NCBI RefSeq assembly: GCF_003024715.1
Contig: NZ_PYLO01000003.1
Span: 124,001-188,000 of the forward strand
DNA: 64,000 nt
Reading direction: 5' to 3'
Origin: Clostridium fessum
GTDB taxonomy: Bacteria; Bacillota; Clostridia; Lachnospirales; Lachnospiraceae
The notes under the pieces are model-generated. The model saw nothing but the letters and a program-made list of their open reading frames with translations, did not search any database and was not told the DNA's origin. Within the stretch, counting starts at the first letter, position 1, and the number at the start of each line of letters is the position of its first letter. The translations under genes and the position numbers were made by a program. This document shows positions 56,071 to 64,000 of this stretch, one piece after another.

Positions 56071-56979
56071 TTGAAATCTACTTCCCAGTTACAGGAAATC
56101 AACCACTATCAAGATCAAGATTTTCCGGTCAATGTCTACTATTCTGATATTCATTCCATGCAGCCGCCGGGACGCTGGCTGCGCGACTTCCACTGGCATG
56201 ATGAGCTGCAGTTTACCCTCGTACTAAGCGGAACATTGACAATGCAGGTAGATAATCTTTCTCTGCCCGGACAGGCTGGAGATCTGATTTTCGTCAACAC
56301 CTCCCTGATTCATGCCGTCACACAGATGTCGGAAGACGGCTCCTATGCGAGCCTCAATTTTCCTTACCGCCTTCTTGCCTTTTTTCCTGGAAGCCGCATG
56401 GATCAGGACTACGTCCTGCCCTATACCGCCGGCGGGAAATTCTCCGCTTTCTCTATTCACCCGGAATCCGAATGGCAGAAAGAGTTGATCGGACTGCACA
56501 AAAAAATAACCGATTTATTTCTTTCCAATCAGGTTAAAGGCAATGAATATTCTATCTGCATTAAGATTACCTCGATGTGGAATCTGTTGATTTCCAATTT
56601 TCACAGCAGTGGGAATTCTACCTCTATTAACCTCCTGCGCCAGCAGCGCCTGCAATCCATTCTCCTGTTCATCTATGCACATTACGCAGATGATTTACAG
56701 CTCTCAGACCTGGCTGCATCAGCCAATATCAGCGTCGGAGAATGCTGCCGGATTTTTCAAAATATTCTTCACACAACTCCCTATGGATATTTAACTAATT
56801 ACCGCATCCAGACCAGTGTTTCCCTCCTTCACCGCGATCTGCCCATCTCACAGATTGCCGGACTGGTCGGATACAACCAGGTCAGCAATTACATCGCCAC
56901 ATTCAAACGGATCATTGGCTGCACACCAGCACAGTACCGGAAACAACACTTATCAAAACCAGATATCCCAAGCAGTTAA
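56071..56979 (+). CDS. AraC-family transcriptional regulator
   Basis: Protein of 302 residues with an N-terminal cupin (HWHDELQFTLVLSGTLTMQVD, GDLIFVNTSLIHAV) for ligand and a C-terminal double helix-turn-helix (about 195-295; LSDLAASANISVGECCRIFQ, ISQIAGLVGYNQVSNYIATF, TPAQYRK). Start is TTG 56071 with AAGGGA 4-5 bp upstream. Divergent from the glycyl radical enzyme operon, which it probably activates in response to its substrate. Confidence 0.9.
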   Translation: MKSTSQLQEINHYQDQDFPVNVYYSDIHSMQPPGRWLRDFHWHDELQFTLVLSGTLTMQVDNLSLPGQAGDLIFVNTSLIHAVTQMSEDGSYASLNFPYRLLAFFPGSRMDQDYVLPYTAGGKFSAFSIHPESEWQKELIGLHKKITDLFLSNQVKGNEYSICIKITSMWNLLISNFHSSGNSTSINLLRQQRLQSILLFIYAHYADDLQLSDLAASANISVGECCRIFQNILHTTPYGYLTNYRIQTSVSLLHRDLPISQIAGLVGYNQVSNYIATFKRIIGCTPAQYRKQHLSKPDIPSS

Positions 56980-57075
56980 TGGAAAACCGGCCGGCTTCTC
57001 TTCATCAGGGAAACCGACCGGCTGCTAAGGTGGTATAAAAATATAAAGGGGGGCTTTTTCAGGATGATGCAACGA

Positions 57076-57906
57076 TTATTTTAATTTTCCAATTTCATCA
57101 AATCGTTTATAAGCATCGACAACCGCATTGATCACGCTGCTGCGGAACCCACGGTCTTCCAGTGTCTTCACACCGATCATCGCCGGACCAGCCGGAGAAC
57201 ACACATCATCTTTTAAATTCTCAAGATGCTTTTCGCTCTGTAAAAACAGCTGCACGGTTCCAAGGATTCCTTCCAGTGCATATCTTCTCGCCTGATAACG
57301 TAAAAGACCATTGTAAACGCCGCCGTCTGCCAGAGAATTAGCAAACATTGCGATAAACGCCGGGGATGTAGATGTTAATACCGTGCCTGCCACAAACTGG
57401 GAGGCCGGAAGGCTGTCAAATCCACCGGCTTCACGTAGAATATACCGGAATTCGTCCTCCTGTTCCTTCGTGTAGCTGTCGCCCTGTTCGATCAGGATAA
57501 AACCTTTTCCAATCAAGCAGGCTGTATTCGGGAGAATACGGATAACCGGAACATTCTTTCCTTCTAACTCTAATTCTTTCATATAGGTTGAAACCTCAAC
57601 ACCCGCTACAATCGAAACGATAATTTTTTCCTGCCCTTCTTCTGCACATGCCGCAAAGACCGGTTTCACCTCTTCCAGAACACTCTTTAAAAACTGCGGT
57701 TTTACACAGAACACAACATAATGAGCTGCCTTGATCGCTTCTCCATTGGTCTCAACAAAGTTGCATCCCAGCTCGTCCGCTAATTTCTGTCCTTTTTCTG
57801 TAACCACATCTGTAATCACAACTTCCGATGGATCAATTCCCTTGCAGGCTGCCGTTGCAAGAGCTGTACCCATAGTTCCACTTCCAATAAAAGCAATTTT
57901 TTTCAT
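57076..57906 (-). CDS. proC: Pyrroline-5-carboxylate reductase-like protein
   Basis: NADPH-dependent reductase of 276 residues converting pyrroline-5-carboxylate to proline. Rossmann motif FIGSGTMGTALA at the N-terminus; VVFCVKPQF, and VIRILPNTACLIGKG, with FVAGTVLTSTSPAFIAMF and AGPAMIGVKTLEDRGFRSSV in the C-terminal helices. Ribosome binding site AAAGGAG 8 bp upstream. A reductase of this kind follows hydroxyproline dehydratase in some Clostridia, which made that role worth testing here, but the nearby glycyl radical enzyme lacks the expected residues. Confidence 0.9.
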   Translation of the reverse strand: MKKIAFIGSGTMGTALATAACKGIDPSEVVITDVVTEKGQKLADELGCNFVETNGEAIKAAHYVVFCVKPQFLKSVLEEVKPVFAACAEEGQEKIIVSIVAGVEVSTYMKELELEGKNVPVIRILPNTACLIGKGFILIEQGDSYTKEQEDEFRYILREAGGFDSLPASQFVAGTVLTSTSPAFIAMFANSLADGGVYNGLLRYQARRYALEGILGTVQLFLQSEKHLENLKDDVCSPAGPAMIGVKTLEDRGFRSSVINAVVDAYKRFDEIGKLK

Positions 57907-58011
57907 AGCTGGTCTCCTTTCAACTTAAAGTCCGAGTTAGTAATATACTTCAAATATATCTTATGTGGCTTATATTTCCCTTCGCCTTTCAGCGAAGGGA
58001 AGTTCCCGCTC

Positions 58012-58626
58012 TCAGCGGATAAATTTTTCTTTAAATGCCTGAACATGCGCTTTCTGAACCGATATCAATTTATCTACATCTCTCTCCTGAAGACAACGAT
58101 AAATTTCCTCATGATGTCCAATATCCATATCATCAATCGAAGATAAATTAATCCGGTTTAAAAACAGAAGACGAATACTCAAATCCTGGTAATTATTCAT
58201 CTCCCGCTCAAGAAACGGATTCCTAGTCATAGAAGAAATAATTCTATGAAATGCTCGATCCAAAAGAACTCTTTCTTCCGCATCTGTCTCCTCTCTCAGG
58301 ACTTCCAGGCTGTCTTTCAGCCGCTTTAAATCTTCTTCCGTCCGATTCATAGCAGCAAGCTCTGATTCAAGTGGAGACAGAGCAAATCTCATCTGATAAA
58401 TCGATTCCACTTCATATAAGGAAATCTCATTTACCATAATACATTGTCTCGGGACAATTTTCACAAAGTTTTCCCATGCCAGTCGATTCAGTGCCTCACG
58501 GATGGGAGTTCGTCCCATCCCCAGCTCTTCCATCAATTCAGCCTCTACTAATGTCTGTCCGGGGCGAAGTCTGGCTGTAATAATCATCATCTTAATCTTC
58601 TCGTATGCCACATCACTAACTCGCAT
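58012..58626 (-). CDS. GntR-family regulator, FadR/FCD type
   Basis: Repressor-like protein of 204 residues. Winged helix (VAYEKIKMMIITARLRPGQTLVE, MGRTPIREALNRLA) followed by an all-helical FCD ligand domain. ATG 58626 has GAGGG 6 bp upstream; longer in-frame starts lack a site and would extend an untypical N-terminus. It sits between proC and the aldolase gene and may control the TRAP/aldolase operon. A hairpin with arms TTCCCTTCGC/GCGAAGGGAA (57976-58001) lies at its 3' end, without a T run. Confidence 0.88.
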   Translation of the reverse strand: MRVSDVAYEKIKMMIITARLRPGQTLVEAELMEELGMGRTPIREALNRLAWENFVKIVPRQCIMVNEISLYEVESIYQMRFALSPLESELAAMNRTEEDLKRLKDSLEVLREETDAEERVLLDRAFHRIISSMTRNPFLEREMNNYQDLSIRLLFLNRINLSSIDDMDIGHHEEIYRCLQERDVDKLISVQKAHVQAFKEKFIR

Positions 58627-58766
58627 TGTTTCCCTCATCTTTCTTGTAGAACAAATCTGTGATTTGCATCCAACTTCTTTTAGTCTACAGGAATGCTTAT
58701 TTTTATAATAGCGCAAATAAGGATCAAATTCAATTAGACTTTTGTATATACCCCGTTTCTGATATA

Positions 58767-58796
58767 GTTACTGTTCACGCATACATGCCCAGTAAC
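58767..58796 (+). repeat. 30-bp minimal repeat (B5)
   Basis: Same 30-bp unit as B4 with one substitution (CATACATGCC). Flanked by CTGATATA and CTGATATG (7 of 8 identical), a target duplication. Lies 20 bp behind the aldolase stop codon. Confidence 0.88.
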
Positions 58797-58815
58797 CTGA
58801 TATGCCCTATTTTTT

Positions 58816-59787
58816 TTATAATTTTTCGACGCATCGCTTGTAATTTTCTTCCGCGTTGCCGCCCTTATGCCAGATATCCGCGATCGCTTCCGCGATTGGA
58901 AGCGGATCCGATTCATTGTACATAACATTTCGTCCCAGCAAGATTCCGCGGATATTGCTGCTGATTCCGATCTCTTTCGTGTACTCTTCTACAACCTCAA
59001 TCGGCTCACTCTTTACCTCGTCTGGAACTACCAGCACCGGACAGGTGGTCGCCGCCGTCGGAACTGCATATTCATGATTCAGCGGAACTTCAATCCATTT
59101 GCCGGATGCACGGCAGCCAAGAGCGCCTACCACGCCGACTACCTTACACAGACTCTCTGAATCCGTCTTCATCGTAAACCCCGTTTCCGTCGTTTCTACA
59201 TACAGCGCCTCGATAAAAATTGGAAGACCAGCTGACTCTGCTGCATTGACAGCTTCTGCACAGTACCGAACCGTATATTTGCTTCGCTCATCCATCGGAT
59301 TCAGACGGATCATAAACTTTACACCGTCCATCCGAAGTTTCACTAGGCGATCGACTGTATAACAGGACGGCATATCGTCCATCTCCCATACCGTATTTTT
59401 CAGACCGCCCCGGTTCACAGTGCCAACCAGCATCTTCCCATCCAGAAACGCCTTTTCTCCACGTTCCCGCTGCAACTTATTGAGGATAAATAAATCTTCA
59501 ATAATATCCGGTGTCGCCTCGATTCCATCAATCTGATCACTCTGCAGCATCCGCACCAGGCGGGATAAATACTCCCGCCTATTACTTAAACCAATCGGAT
59601 TTCCTTTGTACTCATTGATCATTCTGGCATTGTGATCCGCTGCCGCAAATACCAGCTTATCATGCGGAAATCCCGGTTTTTTTCGCGCCGCCGCTTCCTG
59701 CTCAATAACCTCCGGAGAAAAGGCTTTTATCTTGTTTAATTCTTCAAAAATCTTGTCATTCAAAAAACTTTGATAATCAAATCCCAT
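58816..59787 (-). CDS. TIM-barrel aldolase-like protein (class I aldolase / LacD-type fold)
   Basis: Protein of 323 residues. VFAAADHNARM, DGVKFMIRLNP and IFIEALYVE follow the order of strands in class I (Schiff-base) aldolases of the DeoC/LacD/FbaB type; the lysine in GVKFMIRLNP is a candidate catalytic residue. It resembles the Cgl0159-like group, whose substrate is unclear. Start is taken as ATG 59787 with AAAGG upstream; the in-frame GTG 59793 is possible. Placed 35 bp after the TRAP receptor gene in the same direction, so it likely splits a compound that the transporter imports. Confidence 0.7.
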   Translation of the reverse strand: MGFDYQSFLNDKIFEELNKIKAFSPEVIEQEAAARKKPGFPHDKLVFAAADHNARMINEYKGNPIGLSNRREYLSRLVRMLQSDQIDGIEATPDIIEDLFILNKLQRERGEKAFLDGKMLVGTVNRGGLKNTVWEMDDMPSCYTVDRLVKLRMDGVKFMIRLNPMDERSKYTVRYCAEAVNAAESAGLPIFIEALYVETTETGFTMKTDSESLCKVVGVVGALGCRASGKWIEVPLNHEYAVPTAATTCPVLVVPDEVKSEPIEVVEEYTKEIGISSNIRGILLGRNVMYNESDPLPIAEAIADIWHKGGNAEENYKRCVEKL

Positions 59788-59822
59788 ATACACCTTTGCC
59801 TTTCTCTGTCACTGAACACATT

Positions 59823-60881
59823 TTATTTTCCAAAATTAACGATTGCGTCAATTTTATCTCTTCCGCCTACTTTATCGCCCCACTGATCATATACGCTCTG
59901 GGCTGCCTCGATAAATGGTTCGCGATCCGGCTCTGTGATTTCGATGCCCTCTCCCTTTAACAGTTCCAAGCACTCATCCTCAGATGCTGTATAAAGTTCT
60001 CTCTCTTTATCGATCATTTCTTTGGTGCACTCATCGATAATCTGTTTGTGCTCGTCCGAAAGAGAATCATAGAAATTCTTAGCAACTACGCAGATACCTA
60101 AGTCGTTGGTCCATCCAACCATTGCCCAGTGCGGCGCTGCCTCATAAAACTTCTTGGAATAATAGTTTGTATTGGCCGCTTCTGCACCGTCAATAATGTT
60201 CTGCTGCAGCGCTGTGTATAATTCGCCGTATGCCATCGGCAGCGGGCTTGCGCCGAATGCGGTAAAGGAATCCAGCTGTACCTGATTTTCCATGGTCCGG
60301 ATCTTGAGATTCTTTAAATCCTCGATACTGTTGATCGTCTTCTGCGTTGTCATGATATGTCTGGTTCCCAAATCCAGGAAGCCCATCAGATGGAAGCCTT
60401 TCTCCTCACAGTCACCGCTATAGGACATTCCAATCTCGTCAGAGTCCAGAACGGAATACATATGTTCCTTATCTCTCCAGAGGAACGGAAGGCAGAATAT
60501 ATTAACAGATGGAACAAAGCTGGAGAACGGCGCTACCGACGTCATCGCCATCTCTACGGTGCCAAGCTGCATACCCTCAATGACATCTCGCTCATTGCCA
60601 AGCTGGTTATCCGGATATATTTCTACTTTAATTTCGCCATTGGATCGCTCTTCCACAATCTCTTTAAAATATTCCGCTGCTTTTACCGGAGGTTCGGTTG
60701 CTGCCTGTGATAAGGAAACCTTTACGGTCACCGCACCACCGGATGAACCGCCTGTATTAGCCGCTGCCTTTGCGGACTCTCCTGTGGAAGCGCTGCCGCC
60801 TCCTCCACATCCTGCCAGAGAGCCAGCTGCCACCAGCATCGCCATCGTCATGCTTACAAACCGTTTCACATTTTTCTTCAT
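59823..60881 (-). CDS. TRAP transporter solute-binding lipoprotein (DctP family)
   Basis: Extracytoplasmic receptor of 352 residues. Lipobox LAGC (Cys about 25) and a Gly/Ser/Ala linker, then the DctP fold with VIEGMQLGTVEMAMTS, IRTMENQVQLDSFTAFGASPLPM and QQNIIDGAEAANTNYY, where the binding-pocket Arg is the one in KIRTMEN. ATG 60881 has AAAGGAGG 10 bp upstream. Ligands are normally carboxylates or sugar acids; not determined here. Confidence 0.93.
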   Translation of the reverse strand: MKKNVKRFVSMTMAMLVAAGSLAGCGGGGSASTGESAKAAANTGGSSGGAVTVKVSLSQAATEPPVKAAEYFKEIVEERSNGEIKVEIYPDNQLGNERDVIEGMQLGTVEMAMTSVAPFSSFVPSVNIFCLPFLWRDKEHMYSVLDSDEIGMSYSGDCEEKGFHLMGFLDLGTRHIMTTQKTINSIEDLKNLKIRTMENQVQLDSFTAFGASPLPMAYGELYTALQQNIIDGAEAANTNYYSKKFYEAAPHWAMVGWTNDLGICVVAKNFYDSLSDEHKQIIDECTKEMIDKERELYTASEDECLELLKGEGIEITEPDREPFIEAAQSVYDQWGDKVGGRDKIDAIVNFGK

Positions 60882-60911
60882 ATCAATAAATCCTCCTTTC
60901 ATTTCATCTTC

Positions 60912-62192
60912 TTATCCCATTAACTGCGGCAGCCATAAATAGGTCTGCGGGAGATATGTAACAATAATCAGTACAACTAACATTGCAAGAATCGTAGGAA
61001 TTACAAACGGGAATACCTCTCTTACACTCTTGCCGGTCAATCCACAGGCAACGAATAAAGTTGCTCCATAAGGCGGTGTTACGTATCCAATCGCCAGGTT
61101 GATGCAGACAATAACACCAAAGTGAATCGGGTCGATTCCATAAGCGGTTGCTACCGGGAATAAGATCGGCATTAAAACGATAATTGCAGAGAAACTTTCC
61201 ATAAACATTCCAACTAAGAACAGCGCAATATTTAAGAAAATAAGGAATGCAGTCTTACTTGTGATGAATGTATTCATAACCTGGATTAAGAGCTGCGGCA
61301 GCTGTTTTGCTGTGATAAACCATGCAAAGATATAAGCGCAGCCTGTGATAATCATGATGCCAGCCGCTGTCTGCGCGGACTTAACAAAAATACCAGGTAA
61401 ATCTTTCAATGTAATTTCTTTGTAAATAAACATACCTACCAGGAAGCCATAGACAACCGCCACAGCCGCTGCTTCAGTTGCAGAAAAGATACCGCTGATG
61501 ATACCACCGATAATGATAATCGGAAGTCCTAAACCAGGAAGTGCAGAAAACATCGTTCTCCGTACTTCTTTCGGATCAAACTTGGTTGTCTGGATATATG
61601 CATCTCCGCCCCTGGAAGCGTGAATATAGGAGTAGACCATCAGTGCCACACCAATCATAACTCCAGGAATAGCGCCTCCGAGGAATAACTGACCAACAGA
61701 TGCACCTGTGGAATATCCAATCAGAACCATTAAGATACTTGGCGGAATAATCGGTCCGATACTTCCTGCTGCTGAGAGCAGAACCGTTACGAAACTCATG
61801 TTATAGCCTTTTTCTTTAAATGCAGGCGTCATGATCGAACCGATTGCTGCTGTTCCAGCCGTTGCTGAACCGGAAATTGCCGCGAAAATCATGGATGCCA
61901 GTACGGCTACCATCGCCAGACTTCCTTTTACAAAGCCGATCGACGCACTTGCAAAATCTACAATCCGTTTGGACATACCGCCCTGATCCATCAGATTTCC
62001 TGCCAGCATGAACATCGGAATCGCCATGATCGGCCAGCTGTCAAGACCCGCAAACATTCTCTGCGGTACCAGAACCAATGGGAAATTTCCCTCAAGCATA
62101 ATCGAAAGTGTCGTTCCCATTCCGAGTGCAACAAAAATAGGGGCTCCGATTAGAAACAGACACAAAATACAGATAAATAAAAATCCTAACAT
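60912..62192 (-). CDS. TRAP transporter large permease (DctM family)
   Basis: Membrane channel subunit of 426 residues with about twelve helices. Signature segments MIFAAISGSATAGTAAIGSIM and PPSILMVLIGYSTGASVGQLF, MFMESFSAIIVLMPILFPVA, and INLAIGYVTPPYGATLFVA are present. 16 bp after the small permease and 30 bp before the receptor gene; ribosome binding site GGAGG. Confidence 0.96.
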   Translation of the reverse strand: MLGFLFICILCLFLIGAPIFVALGMGTTLSIMLEGNFPLVLVPQRMFAGLDSWPIMAIPMFMLAGNLMDQGGMSKRIVDFASASIGFVKGSLAMVAVLASMIFAAISGSATAGTAAIGSIMTPAFKEKGYNMSFVTVLLSAAGSIGPIIPPSILMVLIGYSTGASVGQLFLGGAIPGVMIGVALMVYSYIHASRGGDAYIQTTKFDPKEVRRTMFSALPGLGLPIIIIGGIISGIFSATEAAAVAVVYGFLVGMFIYKEITLKDLPGIFVKSAQTAAGIMIITGCAYIFAWFITAKQLPQLLIQVMNTFITSKTAFLIFLNIALFLVGMFMESFSAIIVLMPILFPVATAYGIDPIHFGVIVCINLAIGYVTPPYGATLFVACGLTGKSVREVFPFVIPTILAMLVVLIIVTYLPQTYLWLPQLMG

Positions 62193-62208
62193 ATCGCAGC
62201 CTCCTTTA

Positions 62209-62718
62209 CTAATCTATAAATTCTCTCGGTTCTTCCGGTGCATTCTTGTTTTTTAAGCGTTCGATAAAGGTAAGGAGCTGTTCCATAATCATCAAAACTC
62301 CACCGGTTGGGAATGCCGCGTAAATCAAAGCCATCGGAATCTGCATCGCCGGAGACGTCTGAGCCGTCGTAGACTGTACTACTTTGAACCCGAAATATGT
62401 CATAATACATAAGAAAACAATCGTTAAAAGATCTACAATCGCGGTCAAAATGCGTTTCGGCTTTTGCGGAAGTGCAGATGTCAGAACATCTACCTGAAGG
62501 TGAGAACGATTTCTCATCGCAATCGCCGATGCCATCAATACCAGCCATATCATCAGATATCTCGCTAATTCTTCGGTCCATCTAAGAGGACTCTGTATTA
62601 CAAAACGAAAAAAAACCTGAATAATAACTGTAATTGTCATCGCAAGGAAAAGAACAACTACTACCGCATCATTTACATTTCGAATTATCTGGAGAAGTGG
62701 GTTCCCCTTTTCTTTCAT
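62209..62718 (-). CDS. TRAP transporter small permease (DctQ family)
   Basis: Four-helix membrane subunit of 169 residues that holds the receptor to the channel. The conserved WTEELARYLMIWLVLMASAIAMRNRSH-type segment is visible at about 38-65. First TRAP gene; ribosome binding site AAAGGGGGG. Confidence 0.93.
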   Translation of the reverse strand: MKEKGNPLLQIIRNVNDAVVVVLFLAMTITVIIQVFFRFVIQSPLRWTEELARYLMIWLVLMASAIAMRNRSHLQVDVLTSALPQKPKRILTAIVDLLTIVFLCIMTYFGFKVVQSTTAQTSPAMQIPMALIYAAFPTGGVLMIMEQLLTFIERLKNKNAPEEPREFID

Positions 62719-62752
62719 AATGTATCCCCCTTTCCTGGATAGTTTTTACAAA

Positions 62753-62777
62753 GGCGGCAGCCGGTGAAACTGCCGCC
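62753..62777 (-). terminator. Hairpin between the 238-aa gene and the TRAP genes
   Basis: Perfect 8-bp stem GGCGGCAG/CTGCCGCC with a short loop and only TTTGT after it; likely a partial terminator or mRNA-stabilising hairpin inside the operon. Confidence 0.6.
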
Positions 62778-62786
62778 GGTTTTTTA

Positions 62787-63503
62787 TTAGATCTTTCTCT
62801 CTAAGCCGCGTTTCTCATAGTAAGAATCCGGGATATCTTTCGGATCTTTGTACATAACCATCACGCACTTACCGTCACTGCCGATAGTCGGCACATCCAT
62901 AATGAATAATGGCCATCCAAACCATTTGTACCAACCAAACTCCCACATGGTTGTACAGTTCAGGCAGTAGCACTGGAATCCTTCCTTATTATAAGCTCTT
63001 GGATCCGGTTTATCTAAAGTCTGTACCTTGTCTTGACATTCGGTTACCAGCCAGCCGCCGCTGTTACAACGCGGAAGTGTAAAGGTAATCTTCTCCTCAT
63101 CCTCTTCCCAAATCTGATCGCCGTTATCATGAAGAGCAGACCATAATACTGCACGGTTCTCCAGGAAATCTTCCATTGGGAAATCTTTATATGTAGCCTG
63201 ACCCGCTTTATATTTCTCCATCCAGTCCTGCAGACATGGCGGATAGCACCATAATGCATAGTCTTCCATACATTCAAAGATCGCCTCATCCGGTGCCCAT
63301 TTCTTGAAATTGCGTAATGTCTGATTTACCCAGCGGACTGCGAAATGGTGAAATCCTGTCTTTTTCTCTACATTTAATTTGTGCAGCTCCAGCGCTTTTT
63401 CCATATCACCGGCTTTGATCGCTGCCTCTAATTTATCAATATTGCGAACCGCATAATCATTGCGAACCTTTTCCAACGTCTCTGTATACATCTTCTTTTC
63501 CAT
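62787..63503 (-). CDS. Unrecognised Cys/Trp-rich cytoplasmic protein (238 aa)
   Basis: No signal peptide or membrane segment. The N-terminal third is helical and charged. The rest is rich in Trp and Cys, with ECMEDYALWCYPPCLQDW, RCNSGGWLVTEC and CYCLNCTTMWEFGWYKWFGW, which could bind a metal or cluster. Ribosome binding site AAGGAGG gives a firm start. It lies 16 bp after the oxidoreductase gene and directly ahead of the TRAP genes, so it is probably part of the same catabolic operon. I do not recognise the family and assign no function. Confidence 0.6.
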   Translation of the reverse strand: MEKKMYTETLEKVRNDYAVRNIDKLEAAIKAGDMEKALELHKLNVEKKTGFHHFAVRWVNQTLRNFKKWAPDEAIFECMEDYALWCYPPCLQDWMEKYKAGQATYKDFPMEDFLENRAVLWSALHDNGDQIWEEDEEKITFTLPRCNSGGWLVTECQDKVQTLDKPDPRAYNKEGFQCYCLNCTTMWEFGWYKWFGWPLFIMDVPTIGSDGKCVMVMYKDPKDIPDSYYEKRGLERKI

Positions 63504-63519
63504 AATCTATACCTCCTTA

Positions 63520-64000
63520 TTACCAAGCTGTCTTCTTTCCGTATTTTTCATCTTCCTGGATCGGGAAATGCACTTCTTTACCAAGGTCGCTCGACTGATA
63601 AATCGCACGGATAAATTCAAGTGTTCTTCTTCCCTCTACGCCGTCTACCATCGGCTCACGATCTTCTTTGATCGCATGGATGAAATCAGTAAGCTGTCTT
63701 CTGTGATTTTCGGTTGCCACATAGCCAGCACCCGTTGCTGTATCACCAGAGTCAACTTTTACCTTGGTCAGGTAATCATCCTCGTTCATGCCTTCTACTT
63801 TCCATTCTACGATCTCTTCTTCCACAATCTTGATCGTACCTTTTTCACCATGGATTTCGATGTGACGCGGATAACCCGGACGGACTGCACTACTACTTAC
63901 CAGGCTTCCCAACGCCCCATTCTTAAATTTGAATATTGCGTTGGCTACGTCATCTACTTCAATATCCGGATGCAGGGTTGTCATATAATTACCAGTCAGT
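63520..64000 (-). CDS. Gfo/Idh/MocA-family oxidoreductase, 5' end beyond the window
   Basis: C-terminal half of a sugar-type NAD(P)-dependent dehydrogenase. It shows DVANAIFKFKNGALGSLVSSSAVRPGYPRHIEIHGEKGTI, which is the beta-sheet substrate domain, then HRRQLTDFIHAIKED and GRRTLEFIRAIYQSS, which are the usual C-terminal helices. The frame stays open past an internal ATG (63984) to the window edge, so the Rossmann domain lies outside. It is probably the first gene seen of the TRAP/aldolase catabolic operon. Confidence 0.88.
   Translation of the reverse strand, partial: LTGNYMTTLHPDIEVDDVANAIFKFKNGALGSLVSSSAVRPGYPRHIEIHGEKGTIKIVEEEIVEWKVEGMNEDDYLTKVKVDSGDTATGAGYVATENHRRQLTDFIHAIKEDREPMVDGVEGRRTLEFIRAIYQSSDLGKEVHFPIQEDEKYGKKTAW

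Noticed and set aside
52400-57906. Hydroxyproline dehydratase with activase and proC
   Set aside because: Gene order tempts this call, but the residues I recall as binding hydroxyproline (a His in Gly-His and an Asp before PGR) are Glu and Ala here, so only the general enzyme class is claimed.

Overview
The window looks like chromosomal DNA of an anaerobic, spore-former-type Bacillota, most likely class Clostridia and probably a Lachnospiraceae relative of moderate GC. The basis is the heat-shock order hrcA-grpE-dnaK-dnaJ behind a CIRCE operator, a glycyl radical enzyme, a 2-hydroxyacyl-CoA-dehydratase-type pair, the linked B12-binding/radical-SAM pair next to an RNase E/G gene, strong GGAGG ribosome binding sites and several TTG starts. 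No rRNA, CRISPR array, phage or transposase was seen. About 70% of the genes lie on the minus strand.

Layout. 1-5.2 kb (+): CitA/DcuS-type sensor kinase (cut by the window edge), its response regulator, a GltS sodium/glutamate symporter and an orphan TAXI-type solute receptor, which together read as a glutamate-like sensing and uptake module. 5.3-9.4 kb (-): a complete ribD-ribE-ribBA-ribH operon under an FMN riboswitch with consensus promoter and terminator. 9.4-17 kb (-): MATE exporter, AzgA-type purine permease, RNase E/G and the two-gene radical-SAM module. 17-20 kb: a less gene-dense accessory patch (PNPOx-like protein, AAA/DUF4143 ATPase, a decapitated MerR-type regulator). 20-23 kb (-): 2-hydroxyacyl-CoA dehydratase-like protein and its fused activator. 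23.2-27 kb (-): a large cell-surface protein whose frame is broken at an 11-base G tract. 27-32.5 kb (-): UvrD-type helicase, gltX, mgtE with an unusual structured leader. 32.6-37.5 kb (-): a four-gene ABC exporter of unknown substrate. 37.7-48.3 kb (-): pnp, rpsO, an L,D-transpeptidase, and the dnaJ/dnaK/grpE/hrcA cluster. 48.6-51.1 kb (+): a 3D-domain wall protein, tRNA-Pro(CGG), tRNA-Glu(CTC) and a DUF4397 protein. 51.2-52.3 kb (-): DtxR-family regulator and a DUF2325 gene with twin operators. 52.4-64 kb: glycyl radical enzyme with activase and divergent AraC regulator, proC, GntR regulator, aldolase-like protein, a TRAP transporter, an unrecognised Cys-rich protein and a Gfo/Idh/MocA oxidoreductase running off the edge.

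The most striking feature is a dispersed family of short repeats, at least 15 copies in 64 kb. Complete copies are 133 bp, begin and end with 12-14 bp inverted repeats (GTWACTGTTCA...), are flanked by 8-bp target duplications, and fall into three subfamilies (A, B, C here) whose two internal hairpins keep pairing although their sequences differ. Nearly all copies sit just behind the 3' end of a gene, and two supply the stop codon of the preceding gene. I see no transposase here, so they look like non-autonomous elements (MITE-like) with a conserved nucleic-acid structure.
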